Positions 9,935 to 18,708 of a stretch of DNA of 64,000 nucleotides are shown piece after piece (position 1 is the first letter of the stretch; each line of letters starts with the position of its first letter). Made by a program: the position numbers and the translations under genes. The notes under the pieces were generated by a model that saw only the letters and a list, made by a program, of their open reading frames with translations, ran no database searches and had not been told where the DNA came from. This stretch comes from Treponema primitia ZAS-2 (GTDB taxonomy: Bacteria > Spirochaetota > Spirochaetia > Treponematales > Breznakiellaceae): assembly GCF_000214375.1 (NCBI RefSeq), contig NC_015578.1:2480001-2544000 (forward strand), read 5' to 3'.

Positions 9935-11400
9935 TATTCACCCTCCCCGGCGGTCGATTCCGGCCTGACCTCTCCGGCTGAAGCCGGGGCCGGAAGCCTT
10001 GGGCGGGAAGAAGCCGGGCGGACCCGTTCTTCCAACACCTTACGGCCGTCTTCCCAGAGAGCCCGCAGTATTACTGTTCCATTCATATAAAGTTCCTCCA
10101 CATCCCGTTCCCCCTCCCGGCGGACGGTTCGTTCCAGAACCCCATTCCTGAAATTCCGCTCAAAAACCCTGTCCCCTTCCTGGTTATAATCGTACTCTAT
10201 AAGTCGCTCTTCAGCATCGGCGATCCAGAGCACCGATGCAAGCCTGTCTCCGGCCCAGGTATTCCGCACTTCCCCCAGCACTATATCGTTCCCATCCCGC
10301 CGGATCTCGCTAATAACCCTGCCCCGTTCATCGGTGGTATAGATGATCCTGTCTCCGGAACTGATAATCACGTCCTCAAAAAATTCAGAGCTGAAGGCCG
10401 ATCCGGGCTGAACAAATTCATTTTCCCCGCCGACCCCGAGGATGAGCTGGGGAAATTTAAGGAGCACCGGCGCCCGCTCGTCCGCGAGGAATTCTCCGGC
10501 AGAATCCGGCTCCGGAAGTACCGGCGGAGTCCGGTGAAAACGCCGCTCCACCCCTCTCAGTGCATAGGAACGGGTATACCGATAATAATCGGTCCAAAGA
10601 TCCTCAGTGCCGTCCCCGTCTCCCCCGCCGGATGCAACAGGTGGAGTTACCGACACGGGAACCGGAACAGCTTCTATGTCGGAATCAACCAACCCAAGAA
10701 CTTGCTTCGCAAGGGAGGCAGAGCGGCCGGGGTATGGTTGTTCTTTAGAGGTATTAGACTCGGGTACAGACCCTCGCTGCGAATCAAGGGCCGGCCCCGA
10801 TGCGGCTGACATCGGGACGGTTGATGCCGCATCGGAGCTTTCATCAGCCGGAAGATCTTCCACTTCAACTATTGGCGGGGTCGGGGTAAAAAGGGAGGTC
10901 ACCGCCCGGATCAGGAAGCTATTGTTGTAAAAATAGCGGATGATAAATTCCGAGCCGTCCCGGTCTAACTGACGGGCTTCCGTGATAAGCCCTTGGGCGT
11001 CGAAGATCTCTATAAACCCCGATTTATCCTCATTCAGGACAGCAACCATCCTGGTTGCATTCTTTTCATCCCTGAATGACCATTGGCGGCGGGACAGCTC
11101 TCCCTCCTCATAGAGGGACCTGAGCTCCACCCGGAAGGGAGCCTCCACCTCTTCGTCCTCCGGATCCTGATACCGGTTAGTTGTATTGTAATACTGGAGC
11201 AACCTGAAGGGCACATCCATGAGGGAAGCGTTTTCTACCGAAAGGGCGTATTTACTCCGCAGGGCAAGCCGGGAAAAAGCAGGCTCCAATGCCATGCCCC
11301 CGGAGTTGGAAATATACCAGTCCTCTGCAAAGGCAAGAGAAGCGGCCATTCCAAAGGCCAAACAAAAAAAATGTTTTTTTAATATATCCGGTTTATTCAA
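9934..11400 (-). CDS. Exported protein of unknown function
   Basis: About 488 residues from a TTG start at 11400, overlapping the ftsY stop. This start gives a clean signal peptide (charged LKK, hydrophobic FFCLAFGMAASL, cleavage after AFA before EDW). The ATG at 11475 would lie deep inside ftsY. AAGGA lies about 12 bases upstream of the TTG. The mature protein has no recognised domain. Its middle, roughly residues 185-300, is low complexity with many Ser, Pro and Asp. The C-terminal third holds short repeating beta-hairpin-like units of the YD-repeat kind (ERLIEYDYNQEGDRVFERN). Position between ftsY and the Lol-type system suggests an envelope role, but that is inference only. Confidence 0.7.
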   Translation of the reverse strand: MNKPDILKKHFFCLAFGMAASLAFAEDWYISNSGGMALEPAFSRLALRSKYALSVENASLMDVPFRLLQYYNTTNRYQDPEDEEVEAPFRVELRSLYEEGELSRRQWSFRDEKNATRMVAVLNEDKSGFIEIFDAQGLITEARQLDRDGSEFIIRYFYNNSFLIRAVTSLFTPTPPIVEVEDLPADESSDAASTVPMSAASGPALDSQRGSVPESNTSKEQPYPGRSASLAKQVLGLVDSDIEAVPVPVSVTPPVASGGGDGDGTEDLWTDYYRYTRSYALRGVERRFHRTPPVLPEPDSAGEFLADERAPVLLKFPQLILGVGGENEFVQPGSAFSSEFFEDVIISSGDRIIYTTDERGRVISEIRRDGNDIVLGEVRNTWAGDRLASVLWIADAEERLIEYDYNQEGDRVFERNFRNGVLERTVRREGERDVEELYMNGTVILRALWEDGRKVLEERVRPASSRPRLPAPASAGEVRPESTAGEGE

Positions 11401-12274
11401 TGCCGATAAATTCCTTTGTATATTCCCGGGGATCAAAGGGCTTGATATCCCCGTAAGATTCCCCGTTACAGACAAAAATCACGGGCAGGGAGAGTTCCGC
11501 AGACAGGGAAAAGGCAGCGCCCCCCCGGGCACTGGAATCGAATTTGGTAAGGATAACCCCGTCCAGGGGCACCGCCTGGTGAAAGGTTTCCGCCTGGGCC
11601 AGGGCGTTTCTCCCGGTGGTGGCGTCCAGGACCAGATACCGTATATAGACAGAGCCGGGAGCCCTGGATTCCACTACCCGGTCGATCTTCTTCAGCTCCT
11701 CTACCAAAGCAGTTTTGGTGTGCATACGCCCTGCGGTATCGGCAATGATCAGATCCCCACCTCCTGCCCGGGCTGCCTCTATGGCATCGTAGACTACCGC
11801 CGCAGGATCACCCCCGTGCTTGTGGGCCACCACCCGCACCCCCAGGCGCTCTCCGTGTATCTTCAGCTGATCGATAGCCGCCGCCCGGAAGGTATCTGCT
11901 GCCGCCAGGATGGGTCTTTTGTTATACTGCCGCCTGTAAAGATCCGACAGTTTTGCTGCGGTGGTGGTTTTTCCCACTCCATTCACCCCCAGAAGGAGTA
12001 TCACCGTGAGCGCCGAATCCGGGGGGACAAATGTCGGGGCGGGACAGAGGCCGGCTTCCAGCAGGACCGCAAGCCTTTGACGCACCCCATCATTTTCTGA
12101 GATTTTCTCTTTTTTGCACACTGAGCGGAGCTCATCCACAGTTTTAAAAGCCTGAGCAGCGCCAAAATCCCCTTCTACCAGAAGATCCGCCAAATCGTCA
12201 AAAAACTCATCCGAAACCTGAGTTCTCAGACCGAAAAAATTTTTTATCCGTTCAGCAAAACCAGAAGTGCCCAT
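11393..12274 (-). CDS. ftsY: Signal recognition particle receptor FtsY
   Basis: 293 residues, SRP-type GTPase. A four-helix N domain occupies residues 1-80. The G domain shows P-loop GVNGVGKTTTAAKL, DTFRAAAIDQL, DTAGRMHT and TKFDSSARGG. It docks the ribosome-SRP complex at the inner membrane and hydrolyses GTP together with Ffh. The acidic N-terminal A domain of E. coli FtsY is missing, as in many bacteria. It ends at EYTKEFIGIE and its stop overlaps the TTG of the next gene. Confidence 0.95.
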   Translation of the reverse strand: MGTSGFAERIKNFFGLRTQVSDEFFDDLADLLVEGDFGAAQAFKTVDELRSVCKKEKISENDGVRQRLAVLLEAGLCPAPTFVPPDSALTVILLLGVNGVGKTTTAAKLSDLYRRQYNKRPILAAADTFRAAAIDQLKIHGERLGVRVVAHKHGGDPAAVVYDAIEAARAGGGDLIIADTAGRMHTKTALVEELKKIDRVVESRAPGSVYIRYLVLDATTGRNALAQAETFHQAVPLDGVILTKFDSSARGGAAFSLSAELSLPVIFVCNGESYGDIKPFDPREYTKEFIGIE

Positions 12275-12285
12275 GGTTAACCATC

Positions 12286-13752
12286 CTATTTTTTCAGCAG
12301 TGCCGGAACACTTTTACTAGCCGTGCGGGTATACCGGAAAATACGGTAAAAGGATTCTGCCGTAATAAGACCTAATCCAATCCATGCACCGATGGAAACC
12401 GCGTTCAGAATCTGGTAGGTATTACCCACATCCGGGTCCTTCCCCACGATGTAGGCGTTTTCGTAGGTGGAGGACACCCCGGAAATCATAAATGCCACGG
12501 GCAGGGCGATCCAGAACCTGGTCCAGGCGCCATAATACCTGTCACGGGCCGTACCCAGAGGCTTCGGGTCTTTCCCTTGGGGAGTCGGGAGCGGCAGGGT
12601 TACCATGTCCCCGGTCTGCCCTGCCCGGAAAATCGCCGAACTGGTTCTTCCCCCGGGAGTTTCGGCATGAATATACTCGAATTGGTTTAAGGGCGCCGTA
12701 ACGGTTAGGGGAGAAGTCCCCAGGTAGAGGGACCCCTGGTATATGGACGCCCTCTCATTTCCCGGTAAATCAATTTCAAAACTGGTTTCCTGCACTGGTT
12801 GGAGGCTGAACTGTAGTTCCGTAAGTTCCCCAGGCGCCAGATCCACCATGGCTTGCGCCCCGTTATACCCATCGGCAAAAACCGCCACATCCGTCGGCCC
12901 CGGGGGATACTCCATGACCCCCGTATCGCCCTGGCCGGCAAAGGATTCCTTGACTAGAATAATTGCCCCCTCAGGCTGGGCCTTTACGGCGATTGCCGCA
13001 GACCGCCCGCCGGAAATCACCGCTATCAGCCGGCCGGTTAACTCTTCCCTAATCTGGGCCATATCGTCGGTAGAAAAAATGAAACTATCCTCGTATTCAA
13101 AGGAACGGGTATACAGAGTATACATCCGGATACTAAGCAGTATCCTTCCGTGAAATTCTACTATTTCCCCGGTAATAAAAGCATCCGCCTTCTGGGTCAC
13201 ACAGAAACGGTACTCGCCGCCGGCCGAAGGAGGAGTAGGAAAAGTGCCCCCTGTATTTTCTGAAGTCAGTATAAAAGAGGGGGCCGGAGCAATTTCCAGC
13301 AGCGCCTCTTCCGCCTGGTGATACTCCTCCTCCAGGGTTACTATGGACTTATCAATGGTTTTAATTTCATTTTTATACCGCCACCGGGGGTATCCTTTAT
13401 AGAGGAGCTGATCCCGTTCAGTCCGCTTGGCTGAAAGTTTTTTCCCCGCATCCCCCAGGGTTCGTACCCAAGCCACATCCTTGTAATAGGCAAATTCTTC
13501 GGACACCCTAATCCGGTGGTGCAGGTCCGCCAGGGATTCCGCCAAATTCCGGACCATAAGTTCCCCGAGAATTTTCTGGGCAGGGGGAAGGGCGGAAACA
13601 TCCAATGCGGTGATACAAAGCGCCCATTCGGGATTAAGGGGATCAATTACAGCCTCTTCGACCTTACCCTTTGACCATGCGGAAACAGAAAGGACAAACA
13701 AAAACAGAAAAACTGCGAAAAATTTGGAATCCCTAACAAGGTTATTGATCAT
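12286..13752 (-). CDS. Exported PEGA-domain protein
   Basis: 488 residues from the ATG at 13752. A signal peptide with hydrophobic FFAVFLFLFVLSVSAWS follows MINNLVRDSK. A longer frame opens at 13824 inside prfB and is rejected. Residues 95-160 form a charged helical, possibly coiled-coil, segment. Near residues 265-340 is a PEGA-like repeat (EGAIILVKESFAGQGD, YPPGPTDVAVFADGY) typical of surface-layer or envelope proteins. The C-terminal 80 residues contain two probable membrane helices. The gene sits 28 bases after prfB and 11 before ftsY. Its role is unknown; a periplasmic envelope protein is most likely. Confidence 0.75.
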   Translation of the reverse strand: MINNLVRDSKFFAVFLFLFVLSVSAWSKGKVEEAVIDPLNPEWALCITALDVSALPPAQKILGELMVRNLAESLADLHHRIRVSEEFAYYKDVAWVRTLGDAGKKLSAKRTERDQLLYKGYPRWRYKNEIKTIDKSIVTLEEEYHQAEEALLEIAPAPSFILTSENTGGTFPTPPSAGGEYRFCVTQKADAFITGEIVEFHGRILLSIRMYTLYTRSFEYEDSFIFSTDDMAQIREELTGRLIAVISGGRSAAIAVKAQPEGAIILVKESFAGQGDTGVMEYPPGPTDVAVFADGYNGAQAMVDLAPGELTELQFSLQPVQETSFEIDLPGNERASIYQGSLYLGTSPLTVTAPLNQFEYIHAETPGGRTSSAIFRAGQTGDMVTLPLPTPQGKDPKPLGTARDRYYGAWTRFWIALPVAFMISGVSSTYENAYIVGKDPDVGNTYQILNAVSIGAWIGLGLITAESFYRIFRYTRTASKSVPALLKK

Positions 13753-13780
13753 TTTTGTTTTTCTTTCACTCCAGATATCT

Positions 13781-14903
13781 TCACTTCTGTGCATTACTCC
13801 AGGCAAAACGCAAATATTCTTCAATAAACGGGTCTATATCCCCATCCATCACCGCCTGGATATTGCCCATCTCCGTCTTGGTCCGGTAATCCTTTACCAT
13901 GGTATAGGGCTGGAACACATAGGACCGTATCTGGTTTCCCCAGGAAATATCCTTTTTCTCCTGGGCAAATTTTTCATTTTCTTTTTCTTTTTCCTGCCGG
14001 TAGTATTCGTAGAGCCGGGACTTGAGTATGCTCATGCCGATGGCCCGGTTCATGGTCTGGCTCCGCTCGCTCTGGCAGGCTACCACGATCCCCGTGGGCA
14101 GGTGGGTAAAGCGCACAGCGCTGTCGGTCTTGTTTACATGCTGCCCCCCGGCACCGCCGGAACGGTAGGTGTCCACCCGCAGGTCCTCGGGGCGTATGTC
14201 CACTTCAATGGAATCGTCGATCACCGGGAACAGGTACACCGAGGCGAAGGAGGTATGCCGCCGGGAATTGGCGTCAAAAGGGGAGATACGCACCAGCCGG
14301 TGCACCCCGGATTCGCCCTTGAGGTAGCCGTAGGCGTAGTCCCCGTCGATGCGGCAGGTGGCGGATTTGATCCCCCCCTCGGCATCCAGGCGGTCCAGTT
14401 CCTCCGCGGCAAAACCCCGGCGCTCAGCCCAGCGGAGGTACATACGGTAGAGCATCTGGGACCAGTCGCAGGCCTCGGTACCACCAGCGCCTGCATGGAT
14501 GGTGAGGAAGCAGCCGTTTTTGTCCACCTCCCCGCCCATAAGTTCATAGATGTTTTGTTTTTCATAGCGAGCCCCCATTTCCTTAAGGGTGGACTCTATT
14601 CCTTTCCCTTCGGACTCGTCCTTTTCTTCCCCGGCCATCTGGTGGAGCAGTTCCAGCTCATCAATATCCGCCACCAGGGCCTTCCAGGGCTCATACCGGG
14701 CCTTGAGGGCCTTGAGTTCCCCCATAAGCTTCTCCGCCCGGCTACCGTCGTTCCAAAAATCCCCAGCCCCGCTCAGGGCCTCAATTTCCGCGATGCGCTG
14801 GGCAAAGGGTGTTCCCGAAGCGGGCTTTTCAAAGCCGCCTCCAGGTATCGTAGATTTTTGCCTTGAGCTCCGCGATGGGAGCCCCTAATTCTGATAATAA
14901 CAT
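13781..14903 (-). CDS. prfB: Peptide chain release factor 2 with programmed +1 frameshift
   Basis: RF2 ends translation at UGA and UAA. The zero frame runs from the ATG at 14903 for 24 codons (starts MLLSELGAP, ends TWRRL) to an in-frame TGA at 14831-14829. Shifting +1 on CTT-TGA joins it to the long frame (EKPASGTPFAQ...), giving 373 residues, the usual RF2 length. The GGQ motif (SGGAGGQHVNKTDSAVR) and the RF2-specific SPF tripeptide (RISPFDANSRRH) are present. The shift site is followed by the expected RF2 sequence ALSGAGDFWND, so this is programmed recoding and not a broken gene. Low RF2 lets the ribosome pause at UGA and shift, giving autoregulation. No Shine-Dalgarno precedes the ATG; a promoter ends 6 bases before it. 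Confidence 0.95.
14829..14842 (-). promoter_or_regulatory. RF2 programmed +1 frameshift site
   Basis: On the minus strand GGAGG (14842-14838) is followed by CGG, then CTT (14834-14832) and TGA (14831-14829). An internal Shine-Dalgarno three bases before CTT-TGA is the same layout as the known E. coli prfB site. The base after TGA is A rather than the C found in E. coli. Confidence 0.93.
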
Positions 14904-14909
14904 AGGCTT

Positions 14910-14938
14910 AGAATAGGGGTTTTTGGGAAAATTGTCAA
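14910..14938 (-). promoter_or_regulatory. prfB promoter, leaderless configuration
   Basis: TTGACA (14938-14933), a 17-base spacer, then TATTCT (14915-14910), and only 6 bases before the prfB ATG. The expected start of transcription falls on or next to the ATG, which fits the missing Shine-Dalgarno. Confidence 0.7.
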
Positions 14939-14984
14939 ACCATTAAGCGTCCGGATATACCTACCACTACCCAAAACTAAGAGG

Positions 14985-15857
14985 CTATTTAACAGTATCC
15001 CCCACAAATTTCTTTACAAAACCTATGGGCCGGTAAGTCATTTTAGCCTGCCTGAGCCCTTCATCCCCCAGATCCTGTTCCCGATTAATAAATGTATAAT
15101 AATGAGGCAGGGAAGCGGCAAAGGTATGATTTATATATTGATAGATCCCTTTATATTGATTAAGCCCTTTTTCAAAATGGACGGCAAACATCCTGCCCTT
15201 AGCAAGCCCTTCCCCCAAACAAAACCCGACAGCCCGGTCATTCACATAATATACCAGGCCCTTAAGTTTTAATTCTTTGAAAAGGTTGATAGCTTCAAAA
15301 GCTGCTTCATAATCTCCATCGGCGCCTTTCTCCACCCTCCACTGTTCCAAAACCGTTACTGCTTCCGGGATGAGGGCTTTAGTTAATACTTTTTCTGAAT
15401 GACAGTAAGTATTCATAAATAAATTTACCAGGTTACGTTTTTTATGAAATTTCTTACCTGCTAATTCAGTAAGATCTGTTCTTAGATAAAGATAATCAAA
15501 ATTATTAGGGTCTTCTGTTATTTTTATTCCCCATTTCATTAAATCATCCTGACAGGAATTCAAGACATCTTCAGAGATACCTTTCCAATAATCGTGGGTC
15601 TTAAAAAGATCCTGCAATATATCCTGCGGAGGGGCTGCACAGGGGGTACAAAAAAACTTTTTTCCTTCTTTTTCACCGGACAGGATAAATGTTTTTCCGG
15701 GTATTTGAGAAACCTGATACTTATAATTTTTCCTGAACAAATACAAATTGGCAAAGGTATATTCAGAAACCCCGTTTGGGGTTAGGGATAAATGGGGGTG
15801 CATATCGGATTTGTGATCAAGGGTCAGGGGGGTAAAACTCGGGTAATTTGGTATCAT
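14985..15857 (-). CDS. DUF2156-family protein (GNAT-like fold)
   Basis: 290 residues, soluble, no signal peptide. The layout matches the DUF2156 / phosphatidylglycerol-lysyltransferase C-terminal family: SEYTFANLYLFRKNYKYQVS near the N-terminus, then DYLYLRTDLTELAGKKFHKKR, and VGFCLGEGLAKGRMFAVHFE followed by YQYINHTFAASLP and NREQDLGDEGLRQAK. These proteins have tandem acetyltransferase-like folds; most members have no known substrate. It lacks the membrane helices of MprF, so it is not a flippase. Its base composition is visibly more AT-rich than its neighbours, which may point to a separate origin. Confidence 0.8.
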   Translation of the reverse strand: MIPNYPSFTPLTLDHKSDMHPHLSLTPNGVSEYTFANLYLFRKNYKYQVSQIPGKTFILSGEKEGKKFFCTPCAAPPQDILQDLFKTHDYWKGISEDVLNSCQDDLMKWGIKITEDPNNFDYLYLRTDLTELAGKKFHKKRNLVNLFMNTYCHSEKVLTKALIPEAVTVLEQWRVEKGADGDYEAAFEAINLFKELKLKGLVYYVNDRAVGFCLGEGLAKGRMFAVHFEKGLNQYKGIYQYINHTFAASLPHYYTFINREQDLGDEGLRQAKMTYRPIGFVKKFVGDTVK

Positions 15858-15891
15858 AATAAAGCCTCACAATAATTAAATTCTCTTCCGT

Positions 15892-16956
15892 CTATGTTTT
15901 TGCGCCCCGCAGCAGGAGAAGGCCGATGATGATAAAGACCAGTACAGGAAACCATGCTCCCACAATGGGCGGAATATACCCCAGCCGGGCCATCATCATA
16001 GTAATCATCTCGGTAACATAAAAAACCACCGCTGCTACCAGGCTCGCAAGGAGGCTCATAAGGAGTATGTTTTTCCTGAACCGGCCCCCCATGGAAATGG
16101 AAAGCACCATCACTACCAGAGAAACTGCGGAAAAAGAATAACGATGATAATACTCCGCCAGGGCGCCGATAAATGGAAGCCCGGCGGCCCGGAGGTCCTG
16201 TACCAGGAAGCCCGCGTCCCGGACACGGAGATCCTCCACCGCCACGGCATTGCGCCTGAAGGTATCCGGCTGCTCACGGAAATCATCCGACCCTTCAAGG
16301 GGGCGTACCCGGAGCAGCCCGTCTTCCCAGCGGTAGATTAGGGCATTGGAAAGAGCCCAGTGTTCCCCGGTCCAATTTGCCCGGGGGGCGCGTATCAGGG
16401 CTATAAAGGCGCCCTTTTCATCCTGCTCAATAATATTGAGGCCATTCAGAGTATTGGTATTAACATCATAGTAATCTACCGAATAGATCAGCTCCCCGTT
16501 ACGGGCCTTAATGACAATGTCAGAATTATTCTCGGTCCGCTGCTGGTGCAGCAGGAGCCTACCCATATCATTTTTAACTTTAAAAGTTGGAACCACCAGG
16601 CGGTCCTCGAAAAAAAAGGCGAAGGCCGAAGCCAGAAGACCCACCGCCACCAGGGGAAGGGCAAAACGCCAGAAGGGTATTCCTGAAGAAAAAATTGAGG
16701 TGAGCTCGTTTCTGGCATAGAGATCCCCCAGGGTATAGGCGGAGGCAAAGAGCAGGGATATTGGCAGGGCATAGGAACAGCTTTTGGGAAGGTAGTACAG
16801 GCAAACCCGGAGTATCTCTTTTAAGGGAACCTCGTAGTTAAGGTAACGCCACAGGTTTGCGAAGAGATCTATCAGGGAGAGGAGCATCACGAACATGGTT
16901 ATGGCTACGATAAACACGGGGAAAAACTGACGCAGGAGATACCGATCCAGGATCAT
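15892..16956 (-). CDS. LptF/LptG-family permease (second of pair)
   Basis: 354 residues, YjgP/YjgQ family. It opens MILDRYLLRQFFPVFIVAIT, has two to three N-terminal helices, a periplasmic beta domain of about 150 residues, and three C-terminal helices (GALAEYYHRYSFSAVSLVVM marks their start). The pair normally forms the inner-membrane core that hands lipopolysaccharide to the LptB ATPase complex. It overlaps the previous permease by four bases (ATGA). The lipid moved in this organism is uncertain, because some treponemes lack classical LPS. Confidence 0.88.
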   Translation of the reverse strand: MILDRYLLRQFFPVFIVAITMFVMLLSLIDLFANLWRYLNYEVPLKEILRVCLYYLPKSCSYALPISLLFASAYTLGDLYARNELTSIFSSGIPFWRFALPLVAVGLLASAFAFFFEDRLVVPTFKVKNDMGRLLLHQQRTENNSDIVIKARNGELIYSVDYYDVNTNTLNGLNIIEQDEKGAFIALIRAPRANWTGEHWALSNALIYRWEDGLLRVRPLEGSDDFREQPDTFRRNAVAVEDLRVRDAGFLVQDLRAAGLPFIGALAEYYHRYSFSAVSLVVMVLSISMGGRFRKNILLMSLLASLVAAVVFYVTEMITMMMARLGYIPPIVGAWFPVLVFIIIGLLLLRGAKT

Positions 16957-18236
16957 CGTTTAATCCTTATAAGGCCCATGATCATCCCCACACTCATGGC
17001 GAGTATATTGGGAAGCCACATGGACCAGAAGGGTGAATAACCCAGGCGTATGCCCATGGTTTGCCCCCCCAGGAGCAGTGCCCAGTAGATGACGGAGATA
17101 AGCAGGCCGAAGATGAAGCCCACGGTTTGCCCGCTCTTCTTAGCCAGAAGCCCCAGGGATACTGCGAGGAAAACAAAGGACAGGGCGCCAAAGGGTATGG
17201 AAAATTTCTTATAAAATTCAAGCCGGTACACAAGGATGCTCCGATCACGCTTCAGTACTTCCGCAGCTTCGGCTTCCCGTAAAAAATTCAGGGTATAATT
17301 GGTCCGCCGATTCCATTCCGCATTATCCGGGCCCTTGCGCAGTGCCAATTCCAGGGACATGGCATGGTTCAGAGCCCGGTTATACCGCTGATCAAGCCTG
17401 ACCCTGAGGGCCTCTTCCTTTACCTTTATTTCCCGCCACACATCAATGGAACTCATCTCCCGGGGGCCTATGGAAGAGACTGCCTGGATAAGGTCCTCCT
17501 GGGGAACCCAGTAGCGCAAGAACCCTGAGGAGCCATAATCATAATCCCGCCGGGCCAGCTCCTTGGAGGACTGGATGAAGGCCTCGTCCAGATCCAGGCT
17601 CAGGCCCTGCCTGCCCCCGTCTTTAAGCTCCGCGCTTCTTGCCATGATCACCCGCCGCTCACCATCACTGGTTTTGTCCAGAATGAGCACATCGCTGATG
17701 GCGTTACCCGTAACATCTCCGGTTACCACTACTGTGTCCTTAAAACGTTTGACCGAATTGGCCTCCAGTTCCAGGGCCGGGGTGGACACCAGGATGCGTC
17801 GATAGAGCCGGGAAAACTGTACCGTTCCTGCGGGGAGCAGTACATCATTGGCATAAAAGGACACCAGGGATATGAGTATCCCTACCAGCAGGGCGGGGAG
17901 AAATATATTCCGGTAGGATAATCCCGATGACAGGAGTACCAGGACCTCATTATCGGAACTCAGCCGCCCCACAGTCATCAGGGTTCCTACCAGGGAGGCA
18001 AAAGGGGCAGCCATAGCGATTATTGATGGAAGGGAGTAGAGGACCAACAGGGCCACCTGGTTAAAGGGCACCCGCTTGGTAAGAATTTCCTGGGCCATGA
18101 GCAGAAGCTGATTTACAAAAAAGATAAAAAAGAAAAAAAGAAAGGATACAAAAAATGAGAATAGTGTTTCTGAAACAATGTAAAAAAATATGGTTCGGGA
18201 AAGGGAACGTTCACTTTCAATAGCGCCTCTTATCAT
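16953..18236 (-). CDS. LptF/LptG-family permease (first of pair)
   Basis: 427 residues, same family as the following gene. N-terminal helices include TLFSFFVSFLFFFFIFFVNQ. A periplasmic jellyroll-like domain lies at roughly 135-320, with an extra charged helical insertion (ALRVRLDQRYNRALNHAMS). The C-terminal helices begin FSIPFGALSFVFLAVSLGLL, a typical LptF/LptG signature. It starts one base after the dut stop and is presumably co-transcribed with pnp and dut. Confidence 0.88.
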   Translation of the reverse strand: MIRGAIESERSLSRTIFFYIVSETLFSFFVSFLFFFFIFFVNQLLLMAQEILTKRVPFNQVALLVLYSLPSIIAMAAPFASLVGTLMTVGRLSSDNEVLVLLSSGLSYRNIFLPALLVGILISLVSFYANDVLLPAGTVQFSRLYRRILVSTPALELEANSVKRFKDTVVVTGDVTGNAISDVLILDKTSDGERRVIMARSAELKDGGRQGLSLDLDEAFIQSSKELARRDYDYGSSGFLRYWVPQEDLIQAVSSIGPREMSSIDVWREIKVKEEALRVRLDQRYNRALNHAMSLELALRKGPDNAEWNRRTNYTLNFLREAEAAEVLKRDRSILVYRLEFYKKFSIPFGALSFVFLAVSLGLLAKKSGQTVGFIFGLLISVIYWALLLGGQTMGIRLGYSPFWSMWLPNILAMSVGMIMGLIRIKR

Positions 18237-18237
18237 A

Positions 18238-18687
18238 TTATATACCGGTAGATCCGAAGCCCCCCTCCCCCCGCTCTGTTTCTGTAAGAGAAAGGGCCTG
18301 AGTCATTTCAGCTCTTGTAACCGGAGCAAACACCAGCTGGGCTATCCGGTCTCCATTCTGAATCGTAAAGGGCTCCTGCCCCAGGTTGATCAGGATCACC
18401 TCCAGTTCTCCCCGGTAATCGGAGTCTATGGTTCCCGGGGCGTTCAGCACCGTAATGCCACTGCGAGCCGCCAGGCCCGACCGGGGCCGCACTTGGGCTT
18501 CAAAGCCCGGGGGGATTTCCAGGGCCAGCCCAGTGGGTATACGGGCCCGGCCCAATGGAGGTATCACCCGGGCCTCGGTAATCCTGGCCCGGAGATCCGC
18601 CCCTGCGGCGCCGGGAGTCTCGTACTCCGGAAGCCGGGCGCCGCTGTCTTTTTTCAACACCTTTACTACAGGGTTCAGTTTGTCCAT
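18238..18687 (-). CDS. dut: dUTP diphosphatase
   Basis: 149 residues from the ATG at 18687; a TTG at 18702 is an alternative start. The trimeric dUTPase motifs are in order: PGAAGADLRA, RPRSGLAARSG, NAPGTIDSDYRGEL, GDRIAQLVFAPV, and the C-terminal RGEGGFGSTG that closes the active site. It converts dUTP to dUMP, keeping uracil out of DNA and supplying thymidylate synthesis. It follows pnp by 21 bases. Confidence 0.96.
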   Translation of the reverse strand: MDKLNPVVKVLKKDSGARLPEYETPGAAGADLRARITEARVIPPLGRARIPTGLALEIPPGFEAQVRPRSGLAARSGITVLNAPGTIDSDYRGELEVILINLGQEPFTIQNGDRIAQLVFAPVTRAEMTQALSLTETERGEGGFGSTGI

Positions 18688-18708
18688 GAGACCCCCGTAC
18701 AATTCACC

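Noticed and set aside
11219-12100. Plus-strand open frame of about 293 codons
   Set aside because: Antisense to ftsY, with no start signal or domain.
13610-14866. Long plus-strand open frame of about 418 codons
   Set aside because: It lies antisense to prfB and the PEGA gene, whose protein motifs are clear; its translation has no recognisable domain and high-GC codon bias explains it.
14831-14903. prfB as a pseudogene because of the in-frame TGA
   Set aside because: The CTT-TGA with internal Shine-Dalgarno and the restored RF2 sequence after +1 shift are the known recoding layout.
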